A stretch of DNA of 64,000 nucleotides from Eucalyptus grandis (Eukaryota; Streptophyta; Magnoliopsida; Myrtales; Myrtaceae): NCBI RefSeq assembly GCF_016545825.1, contig NC_052613.1, positions 48,094,112-48,158,111 of the forward strand, read 5' to 3'. Under the pieces are notes generated by a model, which was given only the letters and a program-made list of their open reading frames with translations, did not search any database and was not told the DNA's origin. Numbering within the stretch: position 1 is the stretch's first letter; every line of letters begins with the position of its first letter. The position numbers and the translations under genes are program-made. This document shows positions 49,141 to 61,300 of the stretch, one piece after another.

Positions 49141-50004
49141 GCTGTGGTTCTGCCATATTCCATTCACTGTCCACTTATTCTTGCCGGTGACCACAGACTA
49201 ACTAGTCCCTTCTAATACTCTCTTATCTTCTATAGTTGTTTTTCAGTTATTTTCATGCAAAATCTTGACCCGGTGCTCCAATCTTTTTTTATCAATTTTT
49301 GGCTTTCTAATGATGCGGATAATAATCATTCTATTCTGAAAATCAATTTCTAGATAGATTTTTTTATTTCTATTTATACACTCGATAAAAAATTTCTCCC
49401 TCTGGGCGGTTGACAGGAGGCAGCGGATGGGCAGGCGGCTAGTTAGTAATAATGGTGGGGTGATGAGAAAATTTTTTATTTTTTTATTTTTGATGAGAAA
49501 CTTTCACTTCTCATTTCTAGTCCCTATTTTTGGATTGAAAATTTTGTTTAAGAAATAAGAAAGTGAATTTATGTTACCAAAAGGATTCTTCTTTCAAATT
49601 TATTGGGAACAAAAAAATAGAAAAATAGAGAAATAAAATTATTATCATATGCACCCTAAGTGACTACTCAATTTTCCTTAGCTTAAGAAGTTGCATTTCT
49701 TTGAAATGTTTATGCAAGACAAACAGGAATAATCATATGCTGCTTTTCGCCATTTCTAACCGAAAAGCCTGAGATCAAGAACCATAATTAAGGTCACCGG
49801 CTCGTGACTCCTTTTTCTTTTTCTTTTTTCTTTTTTCTTTTTTTGTTCAATCTTATTTATATGATCTTGAACCAACATGTAATCATTGCTGTTATCAAGT
49901 TTGCAGTCAGAACGGTTCAGCTGGTCAGTGAGTGTTATAGAAAACACACCTGCTACTCATGAGCCAGGTCAAGTCTTTATTTGACACTGCCATATTGTCC
50001 TGTT
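49141..50004. other. Space between two convergent genes
   Basis: AT-rich, with a pyrimidine-rich run near 49805-49845. It must contain the 3' ends of the PP2C (+) and glycosyltransferase (-) transcripts. No other gene is supported. Confidence 0.5.
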
Positions 50005-51477
50005 CTATGGGACAAAGCCAAGCAATGGAGGAGCTATCTTGAGGAGAGGCTGAAGAGTGTTGGGATGAAACTTTCGAGCGAAAAGGAAGCAAATTGAGGT
50101 CGTGATGCCATTATAAGTACAATTAAATCCATGTCTTATCCTATTCAAGAACACCTGAGAAACGTCCGTCCTTGTAAATTGTTTAGGGTGTGAACCGCCT
50201 CCCGACCAATCAACCCAAGTGATGCTCCTGTTCGAGTTTGCGCCAGGGCAGACTTTAGTGACAAGGGTTGGCAAGTAATGTTCGTCCATGTAACAAGGAG
50301 GCATGCAGTGGTTCCGGAATACGGGGTAGTAAATGACATCGGACACTATCTCGACAGCGACCCTGCGATGGACTTCGAACCATTGAGAGCCTTTACGCCA
50401 CTCGGACAACGACACCGTGGGCCACATCCGTTTGTTGTACCGGCCTCTTCCCATGGGCCTTGGGTCGTCGAACGAGCCGAGGAAGCTCTGATTAGAGTTG
50501 ATGAGGTAGCTGTAGACCGTGGTGAAGTTGAAAAGAGGAATGCACGCTTCCGAGAGTAACAAGAATCTCTCGTTGGAGAAGTCAAGCAGGGCATTAGCCA
50601 GGAGGCGCCTCTCAGCATCGATCATGCTTGCCCGTCCCCATTGAGCCGGCTGCAAAAAAGGGTTCCGCAATCATGTCATGATCACCTCAAGGAAATTACT
50701 TTCTGCATATCGGACCATTAAGCTGGGAATGCTTAACGTCCTCGGCAGCTTCCTATCAACAGCATGCAATGTGGTATTTGGTCACTGTAATTCAAACAAC
50801 AGTGACGCCAACAGCAGATGAAGAAACATGAACTATCATTAACTCATTTTTCCCGGCCCTTCCACAGAGGAAAAGAACGAGATCAGGAATAAGGAGTAGA
50901 TGACTCGAACCTTGCTCGGAATTCTGCGCTTGTAAAACACTGACGTCTCCGGCATCTCGTCATTGCCGAGGTCCACTGACATGTGCAGGTAGATTGAATA
51001 GAGATCCTTGTGTCCCTTGAAGAACCTCTCCCAAAGAGGAGCTAAAGGCAGACTTCCTCTGCTCAAGAACATGAAGGCCACCTTCGGCGTCCGATTATAA
51101 GGATACTCTAGGATATGGGGCACCATGGAGGCTTGCCATGCAAGTTCCTCATCACTCATTGAATGCCATGACGTCTCAGGACCCACTGGACCAATTGCAC
51201 GTTCAAATGGGATCGGTGAAGAAGCGGCCAACGAAAAGTTGAATAATGAAAACGCTGAAGTGGGTACCAATGTAAGAAGTGGAGTCAGTTGAGTAGAATA
51301 GGATTCATCTGAAATAATGAACCTTTTCATGTGATCGTGAATGTACATCCCGAGGGCAACTGTGAAAAGCGCCATAGACAGACAGAAAATTATGGTAGCC
51401 ATGATGTGAAAGCTCCTGTCTCTTCCAATGCGCACTGTGAGTTCTTTAATGCACACGGTAATCTTAGACCTCTTCAT
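50005..51477 (-). CDS. Core-2/I-branching-type glycosyltransferase (GT14, DUF266, BC10-like)
   Basis: Two exons, 50911-51477 and 50005-50649, join in frame to 403 aa. A short cytoplasmic tail is followed by a signal anchor (about residues 24-46, FHIMATIIFCLSMALFTVAL), a variable stem, and the Branch domain with TPKVAFMFLSRGSLPLAPLW, ERFFKGH, SIYLHMS, VFYKRRIPSK at the splice site, DAERRLLANALLD, FLLLSEACIPL, FDDPRPMGRGRYN, GSQWFEVHR and DEHYLPT. This places it in the plant DUF266/GT14 group, type II proteins of the Golgi thought to modify wall or arabinogalactan glycans; its acceptor is not known. The open frame runs 60 bp upstream of the chosen ATG but without an ATG, and an acceptor-like TTTCTTACAG sits 13 bp before it, so a 5' UTR intron is likely. 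Confidence 0.93.
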
Positions 51478-51489
51478 CTCTGCGGTATT

Positions 51490-52348
51490 ACTGTAAGAAA
51501 CCGTTTTTGTAGTACAGCGTTCAAGAGACGATGGCACAGTAACAGCTTATAAGGCGGACTCTTGGGGATGAGATTAGGGCTGAGCACGTTTTCTAGGAGA
51601 TGTGAACACATGGTAAGTGCCAGGCGTTGTTGGCCTGTGAGTAGGCTTCGAAACAAGAAAGAGGAGCCATTTTCTCGTGAATGATTGCAAGCTCAAGCAT
51701 CCCAGGCGAAATGCCGTATGGCATGAATTGAAATGCGAGGTTTACATTTCATGGCAGAAGCGAAACGAGAGACAGGTTGAGTATCTAGTCTAGGCAACTA
51801 AATCTTCAGTCAGATCAGAAGCTAAGCATTTCTTTACATATGGAAAAAAGGCATTAGAGTAATTATTTTAGGCGTTGACGACTTTTTCCAGCGTTTGAAC
51901 CCCCAACATAAGTTACATACTGTTGGATTTTCAATGATTTAAGCACTGGCAATGTCCTTGTGCTCGTGACTAATGCTGGAACTAAATTAACTTTCAAATC
52001 CATCCTATGGTAAACAGACTTGTACATGGAATGAGTCTGCTTCAATTCTGATGTGGAAGAAAGATACGCGTGCCAGACTATAAAAAAAATTGCAGTTATG
52101 GATTGTTCAATATTTGAAACACCCAAAATTAAAGCTAGGATAGGGACATAGAAGTACCCTGCAGATTATCATCCTGCGGTGAGAAAAGGGAATGCACATA
52201 TTTCCCATGTGCATCCATGTCTGAAGTACTACCGCAATAATCTAGTTCAGATCCTCTCCAGGCAGATAATCAGCTATACACAAATTTCATGTTTGACAAC
52301 ATAACCTTATAAATCTGCTCTGAAAACTAGGATTGCAAGTTCCTCTCT
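51490..52348. other. Upstream region of the glycosyltransferase and 3' flank of the hydrolase gene
   Basis: Both neighbours are on the minus strand, so this stretch should contain the 3' UTR of the hydrolase and then the 5' leader exon and promoter of the glycosyltransferase. No additional gene is visible; the open frame at 51863-52126 has no signature. Confidence 0.5.
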
Positions 52349-55300
52349 TTAACTACTCGACAATGAGCTTTTTTTTATTAAGTAAATTGAGGTGAAGCCA
52401 GCTATCAGGCCAGAAACTATAAATGTTGACTTGCTTAGCTTGCAGCACCTCACCATCAATAGATATATAAAGTAGGACCCAAGCCACCGAATGAAGAAAT
52501 GCAGCTTACAGCTTCTTTGGAATTTCTGAATTGAAAATTCCTGCATCAGGGCAACAAGCTGTGATCAGTCAGTCAAAATTTGAAGATTTATAGAGTTACT
52601 ATCGCAAGATTAATTTCCAGTAAGAAAAAATCTGCTGCAATTGCAGTGAACAATGTGTTTGCATTCTCATGTCTAATGATTTACTGAGTCAAATCAATTT
52701 AAAAATGCAGCTAAGAACTTTCGGCCCTTACATTCAAAGTAGGCAAGGTCCAATCTAAACTAGAGCAGGTGGAGGCAGGCCAGAGAGCAGCTCTCCTTAC
52801 TTGGCCCCATGTTTAGCCAAGTGGTCAGGAAATGCAACCAAACTGTGACTGAAAGTGTCCATTGAAAAGTCCTGCAAGCTCTCAGCATCTATTCAGTTTT
52901 AACTCCAACCAAATTGTTCAGAGACTGTATGTGAAGGAAAAACAGAGGTTAATATAGCGTGACTTGTCTGTACAAGGGGATGAATCCTAAACCTTGCAAG
53001 GATAAGAACCACCATAAAGCTTTGAATATTTTCAATAAGATTACCAAATCTGGATTCTGGCATCCCATCTCAAATCAGTGATCCCTTAATATTAGATAAG
53101 AGAAAACCTCGTTTTTCTATGTTCTTCTCACTACCTGGTTCATCCTAGTTTCATTTTAGTTTCACTATCTAATGAGATCAACTTCGACATCACAGATCAC
53201 TTAATACCCGGTATGCAGAGAAGATAGCTTCTTGGAGGCTGATATTAATCAAATCAACTTAGAAAGAGTTGCAAAATTTTACTGCAAATGGAATAGCTTT
53301 CCTCCATTGCTAGAGGCTAGCCATGGCTTGAACACATTCTCCCCAGAAAAAATCTAAATAGGCAATTTGACCAAATGTCAATCTCTTTCATAGTCTTCTG
53401 CAATAACTGGAGTTACATAAAGAAATAGCTTTGATAGCAAAATGTTATGTCATATACAATGCACAATTAGAAGCTCCAGAAGAACGCCATCAGAATTGAT
53501 ATGAAAAGCACCCTAGAATGAAGTACTTATTATGTATATTGTATAATTCCTTGTATTTCCATATTTCATAATTTTTGGGGAGGCTATTGAGCAACACGTG
53601 ACTTCCATAGCCGTAACAAGAAATGCTATAACAGTACCCTTGCTAAGATAGTAAGGCTTGCTTTTGTTCACATACAGGACAACCGATGACTCAATGTGAG
53701 AATGGTTGAGGTGAAACAAGATTCAAGGTGTAAACTGGAAAATCCTTTACGCTTATTTTATTAAGAGAAAAAGTTCAGTATGGTCATTACAATTAATTCG
53801 ATTCAGTTCTACAATTTCCAATGGAAGTAAGAAAGCATCTCTATTTTTAACCTGTAGGATCTAAATATAAGGAATACTCATTCTAAAAACATTAATTATT
53901 TTTAACTCTGTACAAAAATTAGTAGGCACACAGGCAGACCAATTAACCAACCCACACAACTAAGTAGCATTCAATTGTAACTGCAGGTTGAACGTTGAAT
54001 TTTAGGACACACCTTTGGTAACTTATCTTGTTGGGCCAAATGATCCACGTGAACCCTCACATTGAACGTAGCATGAGGCCAAAAACTGCGATCAACCCCA
54101 GAATAGACATTTGCAACAATGTCAAATAATGTCTGCGCTCCATCTTCTATAGCTTTCAATATGGATTCCTCTCTCTGCCTACGATTCCTGAATACAGAAG
54201 TAACAGTGAGAGCTAGCTATCTGTCCCAGTTTAATTTCAATGTAGTTTTTTTTTTTTGAACAAAAATTTCAATGTAGTTTAGTAACCTAAAAAGATCGGG
54301 TTTAGGGAAAGTAAAGCAAATGCACATCTGACACCAATCATACACATGACACCACTCATACAAGCTGTGAGCAAGCAAAATTAATGTCTATGTTCATACT
54401 TTGCATGAGTTGAAAAACCAAGTATTTGTCCTTGAACAGTCAAAAAATTTTACTCTGCCAGTCATCAAATGATCCCACACAATTATTGACACCGATCTGA
54501 AAGCCACCAAATTTTTTTCTTGGAACATAACAAAAGAAACCTCCAAGGTGACAAATAAAAGTTGCAAGGTGGAGTTGTAATTATGGATGTATGTCTTAGT
54601 ACGATAAGATAGGAGTTTAGGGAGCAAAGCTGATGACATACTTCAGATATCCACAAAGCATGTGCTTTGGCCACAGGTTGACTCTCCCGTGCATGGGGAT
54701 GAGAGCATGTGGAGAAAGCTCCATGAATTTGTATGTTGATTGGAAGTAATCCTGGGCAAGCAAAAGGGTCATCAAGAATAGTTTCAAGATAACAAAGCAT
54801 AGGAAAACTATATCTTCTCAGAAGATAATGGAATCATTTGTTAAAGTTTCCCAAACTACTGCACACTTGTTCAATCACATTTAATTGTAGAATCTTTTGG
54901 CAGCACTAGAGAAGAAGTGCTATATTCTTAATTGGTACAATACAGTTCCCACTCTCCTGCATTACTCCCTTTTGGGTACTGGCCAAATCAAGAACATAGC
55001 AAATCTTGCATATGAATGTAAATGCGTTGGTTGATATGGTCAATGATTTATCCTGTATCAGTCCCTTTCAGTTTTGAGATCTGTTTTCTTTATGGCTTTA
55101 TTATATGGATTTGTTTCTACCCCCAATTGCCCTCTAGTTGAACTTCTCCATTATCAAAAAAATGTGCACATGAACATCTGAGACAGAAAATTGGGTTGAC
55201 TGACTGAGTGTACCCAAGCCAGAAAATGTGAAATGAAAATTTTCCTTTTTCTGGCAAACTTCATATTGGTCGAGTCAAATTTTCATTTTAACTTTTCTTC

Positions 55301-58300
55301 AAATGACAACACTTCACACTGGCGATGCTTGATATAGTAAGCTTATTCTCTTAAGAGTTGAAATAGGATCCTATCATAGGGTTTCCAATTATTATCATTG
55401 GGAAAGATCCTAGAGCAACTAGTACAATCAATACATGCTAAAATAACAAAGGTAAAACATGAAGAGAATTTGTTATTGAACTTACAAAGATATTTCCACC
55501 AGAAGTAACATCCAGTATTGAACTTCCTTGGCTGAAGAGATCATTTCAGAGATCAAGACACCATTCAAGGGTGACAAACCAAAGGTTAGGAGTAAGCAAT
55601 TCATGAATAAAATGAAAAGAGAGAGAAATGAACATGGGATAATGTAACTGCATTTGACACATCATTTGAAATTATCTCTTCTGCTATTTTTTCGCTCATC
55701 TTCATATTATTGAACCATCAATTCCCATGCCTAGATTGTGGATCATTTTTGCAAATACATGCATGCCCAGATTGTGGATCATTTTTGCAAATCCATGCAT
55801 ATTAAACTTAAAGAAATAAATGAGTCAAACTCAAGGGTACATGCTCACACCTCACTGAGTCAAAATCAAATAAAACATGAAATGGAAAAGCTACACTTTA
55901 CCTATCTGTTGTTTTACCAGATAAACTCCAAAAAATTATAATATTCTAAACTAGCCACGCTTTATATCTGCATGACCTTTACAATTTTTAACCTAGGTAA
56001 AAAATATCAATAACAAGCACTATCCCTGATCGACCTACTTTTCCATGAATTTGCTACTCAAGTGATGACAGCATGTAATTCTCTGTTAGATTACACAAAA
56101 TTACTTACTTTATTGTATATATAAAATAAAGTAAGCCAAATAAAACAATTAGAATTTAAGTAGGCTCTCCATGAAAGCTGATTGATCCACAGATACGAAT
56201 ATTTCCCCAAATTTAAAACCTCAAATTCTACAAGCACACATCCATATCCAGTTTCATAATGACCTGTACATAAGCTAGAGTCTTTCAAGAAACTTACCCC
56301 AAACAATGATCACCTACTATGAGTGAGTGAGTACTGTTGTGTAATAGTGCCAGATGTCCATCCGTATGACCCTGAGTTAAAGACTTCCTCCATAAACAAC
56401 AAATAACAAACAAATAGATGGACATACTATTTCTTAAACCTGCTACTGCTAATTAGACAGGTAACAAACTAGAGAGAAATTAACCAATTGTCTATATGCC
56501 AAAACAATTTTTGTTTCAAAGCATCTGAACTGGCAACTATCTTTGTCTACCAAACATCTACAGTGAGACAAACTAAATAGTGATTTTGTATATGATCTCT
56601 AGACAGATTGAAGCACGAGTAGATATGTGGTGACATGTATAGTAGTGCAGAAAATGAACAACAACACTTCATCATTTACTTTCACCAACCAAAACCATGA
56701 TAAACAAATAAGGAAGCAGACTAACAAACAACCAAAGGGTAAATTCTTATAGGTATATTTCACTACTAATAGTCTTCCTGCTGTAACTTTATGTGCATGC
56801 AGTATTTTAAGCCTGGAGTCTCGGCTGATGGTTCAAGATGCAAATACACTTCAGCAAAAATCCAAAAAAGTACATTGCTGATGCCAAGTAAAACCCAATC
56901 TTTTCAAGGCAACTACTACTAGCAACCCAAGAAGAAAAAAGTAAGCCAACACCTGCACGCTATGTACTTAGCTTTCTGGTCCAGTCCATCTACCCAATCT
57001 TACCATGACTGGAGCAAAACATATCGAGTTAGGCATGGTTGCCCCTAAACCACCATCCATGATAACTACCTTGAGAAGCAGCTGATCAAGTAGCTTACCA
57101 ACTTCTTCAACATAGGTTGAGGAAACTGGAAGTTTCAAAACAAATGGAGGTTCCAACCAAATCCAGAGCTGTGCAACCCAATCTTGTGCACAATCCAAGA
57201 CTTGGCAGACATAACTATAACAGAAGTTCTGGGCAATCATAAAACTAAAGGCGCTTCTAGGGTTCCGTATGAGAAAAAGGGGACCCCATCCCATGTGGAA
57301 AAAAGACTAACTATAGTTAATTTACAAAACCCAAACGATAATTTATGACACATGAGATTAATTTTGCGTTTACACTAACGACGCTAAATCTTATCTTACG
57401 AACACAAAATATAACTTACGCACATCATTTTGCATTTACAATATAATAAGGTATTTAATTACGATTAGATTTTGGTAGCAATTTACTGAGAATAATTATA
57501 GTTACAATCATCAAGAATTAGCACTCGCTCAATTTACTAATTACTAGGGAAACTACTACTTTAAAAGGGAATTACATATTATAAGATATATTACTACTTT
57601 GAATTACTGTCTATAAGGTAAATTACTTTGCCTTATGCGGTGTTATTACTTTGAAAGTAAATTACTCATTTTGAGAATTATAACTACAAGTAATTTATTA
57701 CCTAAGAGAGATACAACTTTGTGAAGTCATCCTAAAAATCCAAATTAACACAAATATAAGCAAATAAGATGATTTGAAATCTCTAGACCTTGCACATCCA
57801 TTATTTCACTTCATACCAAGAAGATGTTGTCACTAGTGATTATCCACAAAATATCACAATTTCCCTCAGATAGTAGCAATTGGGATTTCATCGTGGTCAC
57901 TAATTCAAGTACCCTTTATACTTCAGAACTCAACAATAGAATCCCTTAGTAATTAGCCTACCATATTGTAATTTTCCTCAATCCGTCATAACTTATAGTT
58001 CCTGTTCTTACTTAATATACCTCCAATGATTGTAATTGGTCTAGAATCGTCATAATCTCGATTGCACATGTAGCTAATTGTTTCCCTTCTCACGTAGTAA
58101 TTTAGCTATAGATTTCATACCCCGTAACTTAGTAATTAACCAATGGCATAGTAATGTACCGCAAATTGCTGTAGGAGACAGAAGTTTAAGTAATTGGCCT
58201 CAATAATCGTAAGTTACCCATAAGTTTATGTAAATGATGATCAGTGATCTACCTTTAAAAACAGGAAATTACCTTTAGTTCTCATTAAGCTTGAAAGTCG

Positions 58301-61300
58301 TTAATGACTGTAAGTTCTCTGGAGAAATAGTAAGCAACCTAAAATTTTTGTACTCACCCGTTCCCTATCCTTAGTAAACTTACGAAAATGAGTGACATTT
58401 CTTTCAAGTTTGTTAATTAATGCAGCCTATCCGTAAGTAATAATCATTGGTTGTCATCAGTTTCCTTCTTTAACTGTAAAATTTATAATCTTACTTCAGT
58501 AAAATTCCTCAAATGTCAGTGAGTTATGGCTTTAACAGGGAACCTATTACATTTCTTGAAATTGATCTGATGAACAAGATTTTTTGGCTTTCCATCCAAT
58601 TTCCCATATTCTCTATGGGACCAGTCCAACAAAGCAGCCACCAGACCATGGATTTTTCCTAAAACTTGACCATGAAGAAATGTATAGAAAAACTCAACTC
58701 TAGCATTCCATTTGGCATATTTAAAGAAGACTGAAAAGTCATGAGCCAAATTAGTAAATCAGAATGGCAAATCTTAATGCATCTTGCATAAAATTAAAGT
58801 TTCCTCTGTCTTGTTAGCAACCTTTTGAACTTAATTTCATCTTATGATCCATAAACCATACAGTAAGAAAAGTTGTTCATATAAAGGTGAATTACCGGTG
58901 CAAAAATTATACTTAACCTCTGACCACCAATGCAGATGTCTTCTGCTCCCGAAACTGGAGTGGAACCAAGAGACCAAACATCTGCCAAAAAATAAATCAG
59001 CTAAGCATTCAACACCCAGGTACATTTGTGTGATTGTATTAACATTTACATGTATGTAGATGAATTTGTGGGTTTCTATGTAGTTTCATATCTGTCCTCA
59101 ATGGTATAATTACAGAGGACAGACAAATTCAGAAAAGCATCAATGGGGGAAAAGTAGGCATTATCATCACCTTTCTGAATGCGAGAGATGGTGTTTTTAT
59201 GTGCTAACAAGATGGCATCACTGTTGCATCTCTGAACGACTGAGAGACCTGAAAAAAATTTAGTGCAAAATATCATATGCCGTGCAGTGCCATAGCAATC
59301 AATTTATTAATGATAAAAGACTTTTGTTGCAGTAAACGTATGGAGGAGAATTCTATTATGAAATTAATTCCTCTTTTTAACCAGTAAAGGGTAGAAAAGT
59401 AGTAGAGAATATTAGAAAGACACTTTATCGATAATTGTATCAACCAATTCAAGACAATAAACACACTCAAATACCTTCCTTAAGCGTCTCCTTAAGACAA
59501 GCTTTCATAACAATTAATATTACTAGAGTACACAGCAAAAAAGTATTATCCAAGTAGAAACAGATCTAATATCGGTTTATTTCTCAAACTAGAAATAAAT
59601 ACTTAATATCACCTCACAGTCTATGATAAGGATCAACATTTGAAGACATTGATCCTAACTTGAGATTTTTTTTTGACACAAAATTTAATAATATAGTTCT
59701 TCCAGTTTTGGGGAGGTGGGTGGGTGTTTCTAAACCTGTCCATGGTGCTCACATCTATATTCAGAGAATGCAAGCAAGCACATGCGTGCCATAAAGCCCA
59801 AGGGTGCAAGCGACATTATGTGAGTTCGTTGATGTGTGCATCTGCAAATGAGAGAGAGATTTTGCCAAACATGACTATTCTAAAAGCTTAAGCTGTTAGA
59901 TAAAGGCATGGTTTATCATTTAAATATTCTAACACTCTCCCTCTCGCTTAATTTGGTCCTTTTACCTAGTTCTAAGTGCGGAAATTTAATTGGGAGGTGA
60001 ATGGGGCCTGGAAAATTTGAACTTAGGACCTCTAGCTCTAATATCATGTGAGAATATGTGGAACATACTCCAACTATTCTAAAAAGTTAAGCTGTTAAAA
60101 GAAGGCGTGGTTTATTATATAAATATTCTAACAGAGAGTACATTTTCTGCTATAACCAGAATTGTAAGACTCTAAAATCAATAGCAGCTCATGCATCGAC
60201 CTACTGACCAGTCCTTCACATGCACCCCAACAGTCATTCTATATCCATCCTTGTAAACTATCAAATGACATAAGAGAAGTTGAGGCGGTAGTCCTAAAAT
60301 TTTAAACTTGGTCCTCCACTCAAAATTTTAGGATCTTAAGGAAATGGATGCGCCAAGAGACCAAGAAAATTAAGGAGCATGATGCTCTCGGGACAAATCA
60401 ACGTTCTCTAAACCACGATTTCTTCACTAATACCGATGACCATTCTTTAGGTGAAATTCTACCTGTGGATGAGTTATCTCAGTCATCCAACATGTGGGCC
60501 CCATGTGGAACCCAAGATGAGATCATTGGATCAATGGTGGACTGAGTCCTTTACCTTCCAATTCTTAACCGAAGTTGCAGGGAATAAAAAAATGACATAA
60601 CGAACGATTCTCTATACATATTGGGTACAGTTTTGATTGATTAAATCTTAGTCCTAGAGCCCCTTTGGAAATGAAATAGCTTTCAGCACTGTATGAAGCT
60701 TAACTCACCTTCAATGTGATCATGGTGATGATGGGTGAGAAACACAATCAACTTTCTTGGCAAGACAGCAACAATTTTCCCAAGCTAATACATAGGAGAT
60801 TAGAAATCAACAAGTTCTCAAAAAAGTTTGTAAACAAAAACAAAAGGAGATGCAAATCCAGATTGGTTACATGGACAGTTACTGACTCGCAACATTTAAT
60901 ACCATGTAATCTGTCGACAAGTAAAAATGCCTCAAATTTAGAATAGGTACTCATAGAATTGTTAGACGAGAATGACCTTTTGATCCATTTTCTTTAACCT
61001 TTTTTTGCTGAAAATTTATTTGCTGTATTAAGCTTCCCATGCACTATCACATCATTCACACATATGTTAGACTGAGGAAGCTATAACATTCTTATGTCAT
61101 GAATTTATATGCAACTGCTGAATGCCGCTTAATTGAATGGAAATACTTACCGGACTGAAACTATGTAAATTATGTATTCTGCCACAGATATAGATAGCTA
61201 ACTTCAGAATGGGCATATAATGAGTCTAGCCAAGATTTTTTGCTATGATGATTGACTGAATGAACAAGTAAAATGTGAAGTAAATGAAATAGGAAGTTTT

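Noticed and set aside
56968..57294. 108-codon minus frame in hydrolase intron 7
   Set aside because: No recognisable domain; including it would break the frame between the LSIIFAP and GHTDGH exons.
58516..58749. 77-codon minus frame in hydrolase intron 7
   Set aside because: No similarity to the hydrolase; the flanking exons join in frame without it, and no splice sites bracket it.
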